A stretch of DNA of 29,865 bases, taken from the IMG/VR virus record IMGVR_UViG_3300048117_000374, positions 1 through 29,865 of that record; one strand, given 5' to 3'. Of this stretch, positions 18,005 to 25,938 are shown in pieces; position 1 is the stretch's first letter; every line of letters begins with the position of its first letter. The DNA comes from a virus. The position numbers were made by a program, and so were the translations under genes. The notes beneath the pieces are model-generated. The model was not told the origin of the DNA and made no database searches. It saw nothing but the letters and a program-made list of their open reading frames with translations.

Positions 18005-21000
18005 TTAAGTCAGCATTAAACATATATTTAGTTATGAATAAATTCATTGCACTTTTACCTTTTTTTAATCCAAAGTAATTTTGGAATGGTGAACCCACAC
18101 GATACCCGTCGCCATAATCGCCATCTGGTGGTGGAGTACCCGAAAAGATACCTAATGTTCGATTAAATAAGAATCCTGTTCCAAGTCCATCTTGAGGTCT
18201 GGGATAATTATTAGCCCCATCAAATGTTTCATCTTGGTATTTAGCTGTTATCGCGACTTCTGTTTGCCATGTATTTTCCTCACTACCCCAAACACTTCCT
18301 CCTTCGTATTTCCACCCATAATGTGGTATAATTTGACTACCAGGGTATTTAAAATCACTTGTTATAAAAGGAGATGGCTCATTAAAAGTTAATTGTCCCG
18401 GACCTAATATCCTTCTATCTTCGACTGTACTACCACCAACTGTATTATAAATACTTTTAGTACTACCTGTAAACCATATTCCCATTAAACTTTGATTAAC
18501 TGAAATACTATCATAATAGTTTCCTGATAGATAAGGTAACACCCCAAACTCAGTATTAATAGAAATCATTTGAGCGTAGTCCCCATCGATTCTAGAATCA
18601 GTAAATTGGTTTAGTAGGTTAGATTCCGCGTCCCTTGAAAATAATTTTTGTATTGATGCGTCACCAACACCTAATAAATTTTCTAAGAAATTTGAGTCTA
18701 TCAATCTCGATATTATAAATAAATTTAAAACACCTGATACATCTTGAAAAGATGTTGATTCTATTTCATCAATGATATATCCTTGAAATTCAGGAGTTAA
18801 TAAAATTTCTTTTAAGAAATCAGTTTTAGGTCCTAAATCCATTATAGTTGTCGGTTGAAAAATATTACCCTTGTTAGCACCTATCGTAGCTAATCCACCA
18901 AAAAACCCATAGTTACATTTTTTTGATGGTACAAAATCACCATTATAGAAAGGGGTGGACCTATAAAAGAATGAATTAGTGTCGGTATTGTAATAAAGTG
19001 GTCCACAATTTTTCTTAGTCGTCTCAAGCAACCCACCTTCACCACTTTGAGGGTCACCACAATACTTATAACGTTTTACCTCATTATCAGTATTATAGAA
19101 AGTTCTCTTTTGAAATGACGGCATATATAACGTTCCGTTAATCCAATTGTTTTGGAATGAATGAGCAATTACACCTCTACACGCGGCAAACATAAATTTA
19201 ATTCTAGTTCTCCACTCAAAAAGATATGCAAAATCACCTTTAGACCCAAACAGACTCACAATAAGAGGATTATCCACATAAACATAACAACCCCCTTGTG
19301 TCCTATCAAATTCACTACAATTTGGGTCCACACCAAAAGTATCACCCTCTCCTTTATAACATTTAAGGACAACCAACCCATCACACGTAAAAGTTTGTAA
19401 CACGTCAGGAAGAAAAGCGGTGTCTGGGTCAGACTCTAAATCACCTTGACCACCTGAACTATCGTTAGAAGTATTTGCACCGTCAGCACCTACTAATGTA
19501 CTTTGTCCATTATCACCAATATACCAATAAGCAAACGTTTCATTCAACATAAATGGAAAATCCTGATAAGTTCTTAAATCGGAGTCAAGACCCGTATCTC
19601 TATACGATGAAGTAGGTAACCTATCAGACCTAAATATTAATTGTGTAGGGTCATTTATCTCAATGGTCGGAGTATTTCCACCAGGATTTAATGGGTCTTC
19701 ATTTAACCAATATGATGGTGCAATAGTAAAACCTTTTTGACTATTATCATTACTATCTATTGGATAATTAGGACTTTGATTCGTCCATTGGTATGATGCT
19801 CCATCAATACGTCCCTGACCGTTATTCGTAAGATAAGTACTACTTATTGAATAGACTTTATTTGGTTGTACACCTGAAGTACTTGCAGGAGGATATGTCG
19901 GGGTACTAGAATTAGAATTAACTACTTTACCATCAGGGCAACCCATATTACCAATAGGGGCTGGTGAGGATAAATTACCACCCCATTGTTCACCTAATGA
20001 TGAGTAATAGGCAAATGCCGTTGTCTCAAATGTTGTAAATGAGTTTATTAATGATATACACCAAGTACCAAGACCACCTGAGGTTCCAGGGATAAATGTC
20101 GAACTAACAATCTCAAATGAAATATCTCCGTTTGCTGAGTTATATGAAATAACAGTACCTATTATAAAATTTGAATCATCTAAAGAAAATTTTATAGTTT
20201 CTCCCGCAACATACGGTAGACCCGCACTTATTGTACAACCAGTAGTTGTATTTGGTGTTTGAGGTAATTTAAAATTTTGTGAAGTACAATCTTCATATGC
20301 CGTACCAATGTTAGGAGGAGTAAACAAAAAAGATTTATGAAATAATTTACCATTACTATTACCTATCCCACCATTATTAAATTGGAGTCCAACTAAATTT
20401 TCGTAGTGAGTTTCAGGTGCATAAATATCCGTAGGGTTAGTCGCACCAATAGGTATATTTGGGAAGTAATCACCCTCAAAAACGGTTTGAACATGAGTAC
20501 TAGTTATCGAGTAATTCGTATTACCAAACAACATAGACATATTAAATTTCATCTTTTGTCTTGGGGCGAAGGGGTCAACACCCTTAGTTAGGAAATATAT
20601 TTTTAAATCTTTATATTGTTCAAAATATTCTGTCCATGATAGTGATTGAATAGACATTGAATTGAGTAGTGATACTTGCCTATAACATAATATTTGATTA
20701 ACTTTACCTATCAAATAATTCCATAATATGGACCTAGTTTTGTAAATTTGGTTCGAACTGTATCCCGTCATAATATCAATCGCCTCACCTATCGTAACAC
20801 TTCCGATTACTTGGTGATACTCAAGACCCATTTTAAAATTATATGACAATCCTGAAACAGGTGAGTAGAAATCTATATCAGCATTCTGAGTATTACCATC
20901 AGGTTTCATATATGTTATTGCATTTGTAACCTGAACATAATTAGACGAGTTGTGGGTCATAGTACCCTCAATACTTTGGTACCCGTATTGGTTAATTGTT

Positions 21001-23462
21001 AAACCAGTATTATTAACGTTTTCATCAGGTACCAATTCAGGGTCTACAAAACTTAATAATTGTCCATTATCCATATTGACTTGACCATCAGTAACCATTA
21101 TAAGAGGCATATCTTCATACCGATTTCTAGTAGCGGTTATCGGTGGGTCAGAGACACCATTAGATGCGAATTGGTTGTTTGTAAACTCAACTTGCATACG
21201 ATTTGGTAAATTATTAAAAACTGTATTACCGTCACCATCATCAATATTTTGAAAATATCGTTCCCTTTGATTCATTAAATTTACCGCTTGAGGTACTGTT
21301 ACGTGATAAGGAATTCTTGTTCTAGGGTTACCGGGGGTTGGGTCCTGTAAAGAAATCGGACTTTTATACCACCTATTACTTGGTTGAGGTAAATCATTCG
21401 TACCTGGACCTGAAATTTCAGCGTCAGGGTCATACCCTGAGAATATAACCATGTTGTAATTTTCTGGCGCACCGTCATCACTTGTACCGTTATAACAAGA
21501 GTTACAAATCTGCGTATTAGAACCCGCACCATCTAGTTGGACTCCATTTGGTAGCGTAGAATTCCTACATTCAATTGGTGCGTCATACGCTCCAATACTA
21601 ACAAAATCCGCTAAATTACTTTCGTTGTTATTTGCTAATACCACATTCATATCATCAAGAGTCTCACTCTCGGCGGGAGGTAACGTCGCTTCTTTACAGT
21701 TACAAGCCTCACAATCGGGATAAGTTATCATAGGTAGTGTTAACCTCTTGAATGGGTTATCTTTAGGTAATGGAGTAATTGTTTCTTTTTTACAATCACT
21801 CTTTTTTAATTTTCTACTTAGAAATGCAACAACCTTACAAATACCATAAACTAACTTGTTTATAATCCATAAAACAAAATTAATTATTACCCTAAAAATT
21901 GGATATAGTAACGCTAAAACGTGCATTATAGGTAAAATAACCACAATAATCGGTGTAACGATAGTTAATAGAATATTAAATAAAAAGTACAATAAATCAA
22001 AATTTCGCTGTCCATCATTTGTTGGAAACCTATTATTCTCACTCGCACATGACTTGTCTAAAATTTCTTTTATACCGTAATGTGACGCCCTATTAATACC
22101 GTATTTCCAACGGTCAATATGTGCCGCTGTTGTATATACCTTATTATAACCAAACAAATAAAATGTGTCTTCACATTTTATTGCGGAATCTTTATCATAA
22201 TAATCCGACCAATCTAATGAAAACGAATATGATTTATTTCTATTTATAAAATTGGTATTGGAACCCATATTAGGCGCGGTGCCACCTGTCCAATGTTCTT
22301 TTATATTTGGAATTAAATAATTGGCCCTCATTATTTGAGTTTGTAGTCCCGCCTCATTTTGCCATTTAACTTTAAACCTATACTTAGATTTAGTTGGTAT
22401 ACCGACTGTTGGGTCAACTGAAATAACTCGTTCCCCGAACTCGTTAGTAGTTACATAATCTAAGTTCATCGGTAGGTCAATTAACCAAGCACCGTTATCA
22501 TCTATAACATTACCACCATCCTCTAATTGGTATTGTTCAAGTACTGGGTCACCATTCTCATCTTCTTGTATCGTTTGTCTTATGGCTAAAATCTCTCCAG
22601 GACCTGCAACCATATCACATAGGTTACCCGTATCTTTTTTAGGTCTACAATTGGCTTTGATATATTCATCATCATTTGATGACGTAATTGAACCCATGAA
22701 AGTTGAATGAGGTAAGATTTCAATACCCTGGTCAGATAAATCAAAATCGACCCTAGTTATTCCAACGTCACACATCTCATCTTGTCCCCAAAATGAACTA
22801 ACATCTATATCTTTTATTTCGTGAGCTATCTGTGGTAGTGAGTCAATATTTTCAGAATCTTTAAATAGTTGACCATTAAATTGAGATTTAACCCCTCTAC
22901 CCATTCTAATTAAATCGGAAGGCCTTAATGAAAACTCACCCATATTAGACAGGTCTAAATCCATAACAATTTTTTGACTACCTAACGGTACCCCCACAAT
23001 CATAAAATCACCTGACGCATTGGTTCTTACAGAATACTTATAATACTTTTCATAAACCTGTAAAACTTCTTTACGTGTTAATACATCATCAACCGAAGGG
23101 AACGTCCCCGTAGCATTGTGTCCATAGTACTCATCTTCATAAGGTAAAAGATTATAACGATACCCATCCTCATTTTTAGTGGTTGGTGTTTTATATGGGT
23201 AAAGTGTAGATATTATCGGGTCTTCTTCATCCACACTATCTAAAGGTATAAAAATAGAAATATGGGCGTTAGGTACACCTAACCCCCCATTGGCGATAAC
23301 ACGACCTACAACGACCCCATAGTCGGCACAAAACTGTGTGTATAAATCCTCTTGTCTTAATTTTAAAGACAGAATTTCTAACGAATCAAAATCTTGGTCA
23401 ATTTTAACATTAATATTTCTATCAACACCAGGTTCTGTTCTTATTCTAATTGATTTCGGCAT
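17997..23462 (-). CDS. Giant baseplate-type protein in gp7 position with central hydrophobic segment
   Basis: 1821 aa, start ATG at 23462 after a 71-nt gap, leader TTAAAAACTAATT. Residues about 50-175 resemble a carboxypeptidase-regulatory-like (transthyretin-type) beta domain: VVVGRVIANGGLGVPNAHIS, and later TNASGDFMIVGVPLGSQKIV. Residues 488-550 are strongly hydrophobic (FNILLTIVTPIIVVIL, IFRVIINFVLWIINKLVYG) and end in a basic stretch RKLKKSDCKK, enough for two or three membrane helices. A Cys cluster follows: C584, C587, C589, C632, C653, C656. The remaining 1150 or so residues are beta/Asn/Gly-rich, without long coiled coil, ending ITKYMFNADLNG. It directly follows gp25 and gp6 as gene 7 follows gene 6 in T4, but is nearly twice as long as T4 gp7 (about 1030 aa). 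A wedge role is positional inference; the hydrophobic segment is unexpected. Confidence 0.55.
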   Translation of the reverse strand: MPKSIRIRTEPGVDRNINVKIDQDFDSLEILSLKLRQEDLYTQFCADYGVVVGRVIANGGLGVPNAHISIFIPLDSVDEEDPIISTLYPYKTPTTKNEDGYRYNLLPYEDEYYGHNATGTFPSVDDVLTRKEVLQVYEKYYKYSVRTNASGDFMIVGVPLGSQKIVMDLDLSNMGEFSLRPSDLIRMGRGVKSQFNGQLFKDSENIDSLPQIAHEIKDIDVSSFWGQDEMCDVGITRVDFDLSDQGIEILPHSTFMGSITSSNDDEYIKANCRPKKDTGNLCDMVAGPGEILAIRQTIQEDENGDPVLEQYQLEDGGNVIDDNGAWLIDLPMNLDYVTTNEFGERVISVDPTVGIPTKSKYRFKVKWQNEAGLQTQIMRANYLIPNIKEHWTGGTAPNMGSNTNFINRNKSYSFSLDWSDYYDKDSAIKCEDTFYLFGYNKVYTTAAHIDRWKYGINRASHYGIKEILDKSCASENNRFPTNDGQRNFDLLYFLFNILLTIVTPIIVVILPIMHVLALLYPIFRVIINFVLWIINKLVYGICKVVAFLSRKLKKSDCKKETITPLPKDNPFKRLTLPMITYPDCEACNCKEATLPPAESETLDDMNVVLANNNESNLADFVSIGAYDAPIECRNSTLPNGVQLDGAGSNTQICNSCYNGTSDDGAPENYNMVIFSGYDPDAEISGPGTNDLPQPSNRWYKSPISLQDPTPGNPRTRIPYHVTVPQAVNLMNQRERYFQNIDDGDGNTVFNNLPNRMQVEFTNNQFASNGVSDPPITATRNRYEDMPLIMVTDGQVNMDNGQLLSFVDPELVPDENVNNTGLTINQYGYQSIEGTMTHNSSNYVQVTNAITYMKPDGNTQNADIDFYSPVSGLSYNFKMGLEYHQVIGSVTIGEAIDIMTGYSSNQIYKTRSILWNYLIGKVNQILCYRQVSLLNSMSIQSLSWTEYFEQYKDLKIYFLTKGVDPFAPRQKMKFNMSMLFGNTNYSITSTHVQTVFEGDYFPNIPIGATNPTDIYAPETHYENLVGLQFNNGGIGNSNGKLFHKSFLFTPPNIGTAYEDCTSQNFKLPQTPNTTTGCTISAGLPYVAGETIKFSLDDSNFIIGTVISYNSANGDISFEIVSSTFIPGTSGGLGTWCISLINSFTTFETTAFAYYSSLGEQWGGNLSSPAPIGNMGCPDGKVVNSNSSTPTYPPASTSGVQPNKVYSISSTYLTNNGQGRIDGASYQWTNQSPNYPIDSNDNSQKGFTIAPSYWLNEDPLNPGGNTPTIEINDPTQLIFRSDRLPTSSYRDTGLDSDLRTYQDFPFMLNETFAYWYIGDNGQSTLVGADGANTSNDSSGGQGDLESDPDTAFLPDVLQTFTCDGLVVLKCYKGEGDTFGVDPNCSEFDRTQGGCYVYVDNPLIVSLFGSKGDFAYLFEWRTRIKFMFAACRGVIAHSFQNNWINGTLYMPSFQKRTFYNTDNEVKRYKYCGDPQSGEGGLLETTKKNCGPLYYNTDTNSFFYRSTPFYNGDFVPSKKCNYGFFGGLATIGANKGNIFQPTTIMDLGPKTDFLKEILLTPEFQGYIIDEIESTSFQDVSGVLNLFIISRLIDSNFLENLLGVGDASIQKLFSRDAESNLLNQFTDSRIDGDYAQMISINTEFGVLPYLSGNYYDSISVNQSLMGIWFTGSTKSIYNTVGGSTVEDRRILGPGQLTFNEPSPFITSDFKYPGSQIIPHYGWKYEGGSVWGSEENTWQTEVAITAKYQDETFDGANNYPRPQDGLGTGFLFNRTLGIFSGTPPPDGDYGDGYRVGSPFQNYFGLKKGKSAMNLFITKYMFNADLNG
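21495..21713 (-). other. Cysteine cluster within the giant protein
   Basis: Residues 584-656 hold six Cys: DCEACNC (C584, C587, C589), then IEC (C632), then ICNSC (C653, C656). The two close pairs could bind zinc or form disulfides. It lies just after the hydrophobic segment, which itself ends in a Lys-rich, Cys-containing stretch. Confidence 0.4.
21813..22001 (-). other. Encoded membrane-like hydrophobic segment in the giant protein
   Basis: This stretch encodes residues 488-550 of the 1821-aa protein. It is about 60 residues dominated by Ile, Leu, Val and Phe with two prolines (TP.., LP..) and short polar breaks, followed by a Lys/Arg-rich end. By composition it could form two or three transmembrane helices or a helical hairpin. 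Confidence 0.7.
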
Positions 23463-23533
23463 AATTAGTTTTTAAGATAAATAGTTATTCATCCTAATTT
23501 TAATTTGATTTTGTCAAAAGTATATGGATAGAT
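23463..23533 (-). promoter_or_regulatory. Intergenic gap upstream of the giant gene with possible promoter elements
   Basis: 71 nt between gp6 and the giant gene. On the coding strand it contains an 11-nt palindrome TTTTGACAAAA (including TTGACA), and TATTTATC at 23483-23476, 13 nt before the ATG. The spacing between them does not fit a standard sigma-70 or Bacteroidota (TTTG / TAnnTTTG) promoter, so any promoter call is tentative. No terminator hairpin was seen after gp6. Confidence 0.25.
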
Positions 23534-25372
23534 TTAAGAGAAGTCGACATTTTTAAGTGACTTAGCCCTTACTTTGATATCGTTATCGGGAAAACGAATT
23601 TGATACACCTGATTTGGTTGAGCAAAAATGGTATCATCAATTAACTTTATTTCTTTTGTTTGACTATCAGAATATCTTTGTGATGTTTGCGAATTAGAGT
23701 ACCTACCCCCAACTTTTCCAAAAACCTTTAAGTCAGATAATGAAATAACACCTGGAATATCTTGAACGATTCTTCTAACATCTGAAACATTAACATTACT
23801 ACCTAACTGTTGTCTTTGAGGTGAAAAATAACTATCTACAGAATTAATAATATTTGTGATAATTTGCCCTTGATTTTGAGTCGAATCCATAACAACTGAT
23901 AAGTCAAATTCTAAATCCACTACGTTTGCACTTGATATGGAGATATAATCATTTATCATCCTATAATGTGATAAATAATTAGCAATATTTTGTTTTAATG
24001 TATTAGATACCGATTCAGTTAACTTACCTTGGGTGTCGTATGAAAGAATTTCAATTTTTATTTTATTATCTTCTTCAGTAATCGCAGCCTTAGCAGGTGC
24101 ACCATATCTACTCGGCATAGTTCTAACTAATGAATTATAATCATTAACCGTTACCGCTCTTTTTTGTGCGGCAAAATTAAAGGATACCATATTTCTAACT
24201 TCCTCAGCAGTTGGTAAATCACCTCCACCGATTGCCGCGGTAACATTATTAGTTCTTAAACTTTCAATTACATTTTGACTAATTGTACTTGACGGTCCAT
24301 TTACATCAAAAAATGTTGTACCAAATTGAGTTAATGTATCAACACCAATATTAGACGCCTTACCACCACCAACTCTATATTGTACAAATAATGTCGTGTT
24401 AGCCCTAACAGTAACACCTAAACCAATATTATTTTGATAATCTTGTATTCTTAACGGAACTCCCGTTCTTGTGAATTCTTGTAACTGTTCTTCAGGTGTT
24501 GTAGTACCACCACCAAAATTTATTTTACAATACCCTTCAGGTGTATATTCAGAAACAAATCGTGTTTCAGTCTCAATATACTTCCCAACTTTAATACCTG
24601 GTTGGTCAGCAGGTTTAGTTGGGTCCTCAACAAATATTTTAGACTCAGCCAACGCATCGACTTCATACCATTTGTTAGTTGAACTTATAAATTCATCATA
24701 TGTAGGTGGAGACTGATAGTTAACCCCATCTTTTTGTATTATAGAAGTTATACTAATAACATTCTTTTCAGGTAAAAAGAATTCAAAAAATGGTCTAACA
24801 TCGTTATTATTAATAACCTTTTTAAAAGTTTTAGTTAAACCATTAACTACAACCTCTCTTTTGGTCATAGTATAATTTATTAAACGATTATTGGCGTCAA
24901 AATTTGGTGTCTTAGTACGATTCGGGTAACCTTCACTATTATACTGTGAACTAAACTCAATGTCATTAGGGTTCTCAAATACTTGACCCCCACCAATAAA
25001 CTGAGAACCCGCTCTCATAGTACCCAAATATCTCTCATCTTCTTGGTCACCTAAAGCCGGTACTGTAATTGATACATCAACTAAAGCGATGGAAGGTCTA
25101 TTACCGGGTATTTTTAACCCATACGTTCTTGCGATATTATATATTGATGACTTCTGTTGAGCATATTGAAGTACCGTTTCTTGTATACTACGGTCCATAT
25201 GGTAATGTAAGTTATCACCAATCGCAGCGTTTAAATCCATAAATACCGAATAAATGGATGCGTCATTAAAATTACCTATTAAATCAGGGTAATATTGTTG
25301 AGTGTAATTTATCAATTCCTGTCTTAAGGATTGAAAGTCTCTATCTGTGTATGAAATTTTACGGTTAGCCAT
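23534..25372 (-). CDS. Baseplate wedge protein gp6
   Basis: 612 aa (T4 gp6 is about 660). The N-terminus DRDFQSLRQELINYTQQYYP, then FNDASIYSVFMDLNAAIGD, then LHYHMDRSIQETVL is the hallmark of the T4-like gp6 wedge family. A later stretch, MVSFNFAAQKRAVTVNDYNS, then MPSRYGAPAKA, matches the baseplate J-like part common to gp6 and gpJ. In T4, gp6 forms the ring that joins the wedges and reorganises on sheath contraction. Start ATG at 25372 lies 6 nt after the gp25 stop, so the two genes are translated together; there is no Shine-Dalgarno (AATATTTAATAGTATATG). It is the most recognisable virion gene here with gp25. Confidence 0.9.
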   Translation of the reverse strand: MANRKISYTDRDFQSLRQELINYTQQYYPDLIGNFNDASIYSVFMDLNAAIGDNLHYHMDRSIQETVLQYAQQKSSIYNIARTYGLKIPGNRPSIALVDVSITVPALGDQEDERYLGTMRAGSQFIGGGQVFENPNDIEFSSQYNSEGYPNRTKTPNFDANNRLINYTMTKREVVVNGLTKTFKKVINNNDVRPFFEFFLPEKNVISITSIIQKDGVNYQSPPTYDEFISSTNKWYEVDALAESKIFVEDPTKPADQPGIKVGKYIETETRFVSEYTPEGYCKINFGGGTTTPEEQLQEFTRTGVPLRIQDYQNNIGLGVTVRANTTLFVQYRVGGGKASNIGVDTLTQFGTTFFDVNGPSSTISQNVIESLRTNNVTAAIGGGDLPTAEEVRNMVSFNFAAQKRAVTVNDYNSLVRTMPSRYGAPAKAAITEEDNKIKIEILSYDTQGKLTESVSNTLKQNIANYLSHYRMINDYISISSANVVDLEFDLSVVMDSTQNQGQIITNIINSVDSYFSPQRQQLGSNVNVSDVRRIVQDIPGVISLSDLKVFGKVGGRYSNSQTSQRYSDSQTKEIKLIDDTIFAQPNQVYQIRFPDNDIKVRAKSLKNVDFS

Positions 25373-25378
25373 ATACTA

Positions 25379-25840
25379 TTAAATATTTATAATCACGAAA
25401 TCTTTTGATGAAAATGTACCACTAACAATTGTATAGTCAATTCTTAACTTTGCAGTATACTCAACCGCACTATCACTAGCTACTCTAAAAATTTGACCAC
25501 CTAACTCATCATAGTTTATTTCACCAGGTAAAGGTTCCGCCTCTACATAAGGTTCTATTGTAATATCATTTATTTGTAAATTAGGTATATACTTATCTAC
25601 AGCTTGTCGGACATCGGCTTTTATAGCATCGAATGTTGGTCCATCCATTGGTTCAAAAATAAACTCATAAATACGAGTTCCAAAATCAGGTAAATAATAT
25701 CTACTTCCTTTCCTAGTTAATATTAAATGTAGTAAATCTGCCCTAATCTCCTCATCAGTTGATTGAGTCAATCTAAGGTAGTCCCCTTGTAAACTATCCC
25801 TGAATGGAAAGAATACACCGTATGTTTTACCGTTCGCCAT
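25379..25840 (-). CDS. Baseplate wedge protein gp25 (GPW/gp25 family)
   Basis: 153 aa (T4 gp25 is 132). The core GVFFPFRDSLQGDYLRLTQS, then EIRADLLHLILTRKGSRYYL, PDFGTRIYEFIFEP and PNLQINDITIEP is the standard pattern of the gp25/gpW lysozyme-like family, including the R-G-x-R-x-x-x-P-D-F-G-x-x-(I/L) signature. In contractile tails it sits at the inner baseplate and contacts the first sheath ring; despite the fold name it is not an active lysozyme. It is the first virion gene after the nrdA terminator, and a TATTTATG motif is close to its start. C-terminal residues beyond the core make it slightly longer than T4 gp25. Confidence 0.93.
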   Translation of the reverse strand: MANGKTYGVFFPFRDSLQGDYLRLTQSTDEEIRADLLHLILTRKGSRYYLPDFGTRIYEFIFEPMDGPTFDAIKADVRQAVDKYIPNLQINDITIEPYVEAEPLPGEINYDELGGQIFRVASDSAVEYTAKLRIDYTIVSGTFSSKDFVIINI

Positions 25841-25844
25841 ATTT

Positions 25845-25852
25845 CATAAATA
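25845..25852 (-). promoter_or_regulatory. AT-rich motif TATTTATG just upstream of gp25
   Basis: Coding-strand context TGTTTATATTTATGAAATATG. The TATTTAT core matches the gaps before three other genes and lies between the terminator and the gp25 start, where a late promoter would be expected. The distance to the ATG is only 4 nt, so a -10 element here would give an almost leaderless mRNA; this weakens the call. Confidence 0.2.
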
Positions 25853-25880
25853 TAAACACAGATTATTTTATCTAAATATA

Positions 25881-25912
25881 AAAGAAAAAAGGTTAGACGA
25901 ATCTAACCTTTT
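25881..25912 (-). terminator. Rho-independent terminator with UUCG tetraloop after nrdA
   Basis: On the coding strand the hairpin is AAAAGGTTAGA-TTCG-TCTAACCTTTT, an 11-bp perfect stem closed on a UUCG tetraloop, followed by a T-rich tail (TTTTTTCTTTTA). It starts 27 nt after the nrdA stop codon and ends well before gp25. It separates the helicase-nrdB-nrdA group from the baseplate genes. Confidence 0.9.
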
Positions 25913-25938
25913 CACATAAAATACTATTATTTTATTCC

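Noticed and set aside
21856-22080. Plus-strand small frame opposite the hydrophobic segment
   Set aside because: No leader or coding signature. It lies fully inside the giant minus-strand gene and no other plus-strand gene is supported in the window.
17997-23462. Tail tape-measure protein, because of length and hydrophobic segment
   Set aside because: It is beta/Asn/Gly-rich without long helices or coiled coils, and lies after gp6 and not before the baseplate genes. It also has an N-terminal regulatory-like beta domain.
25373-25400. TATAAATA on the coding strand at the gp25/gp6 junction as a T4-type late promoter
   Set aside because: It lies within the last codons of gp25, only a few nt before the gp6 ATG, so it would leave no leader. 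Coupled translation from gp25 explains gp6 expression.
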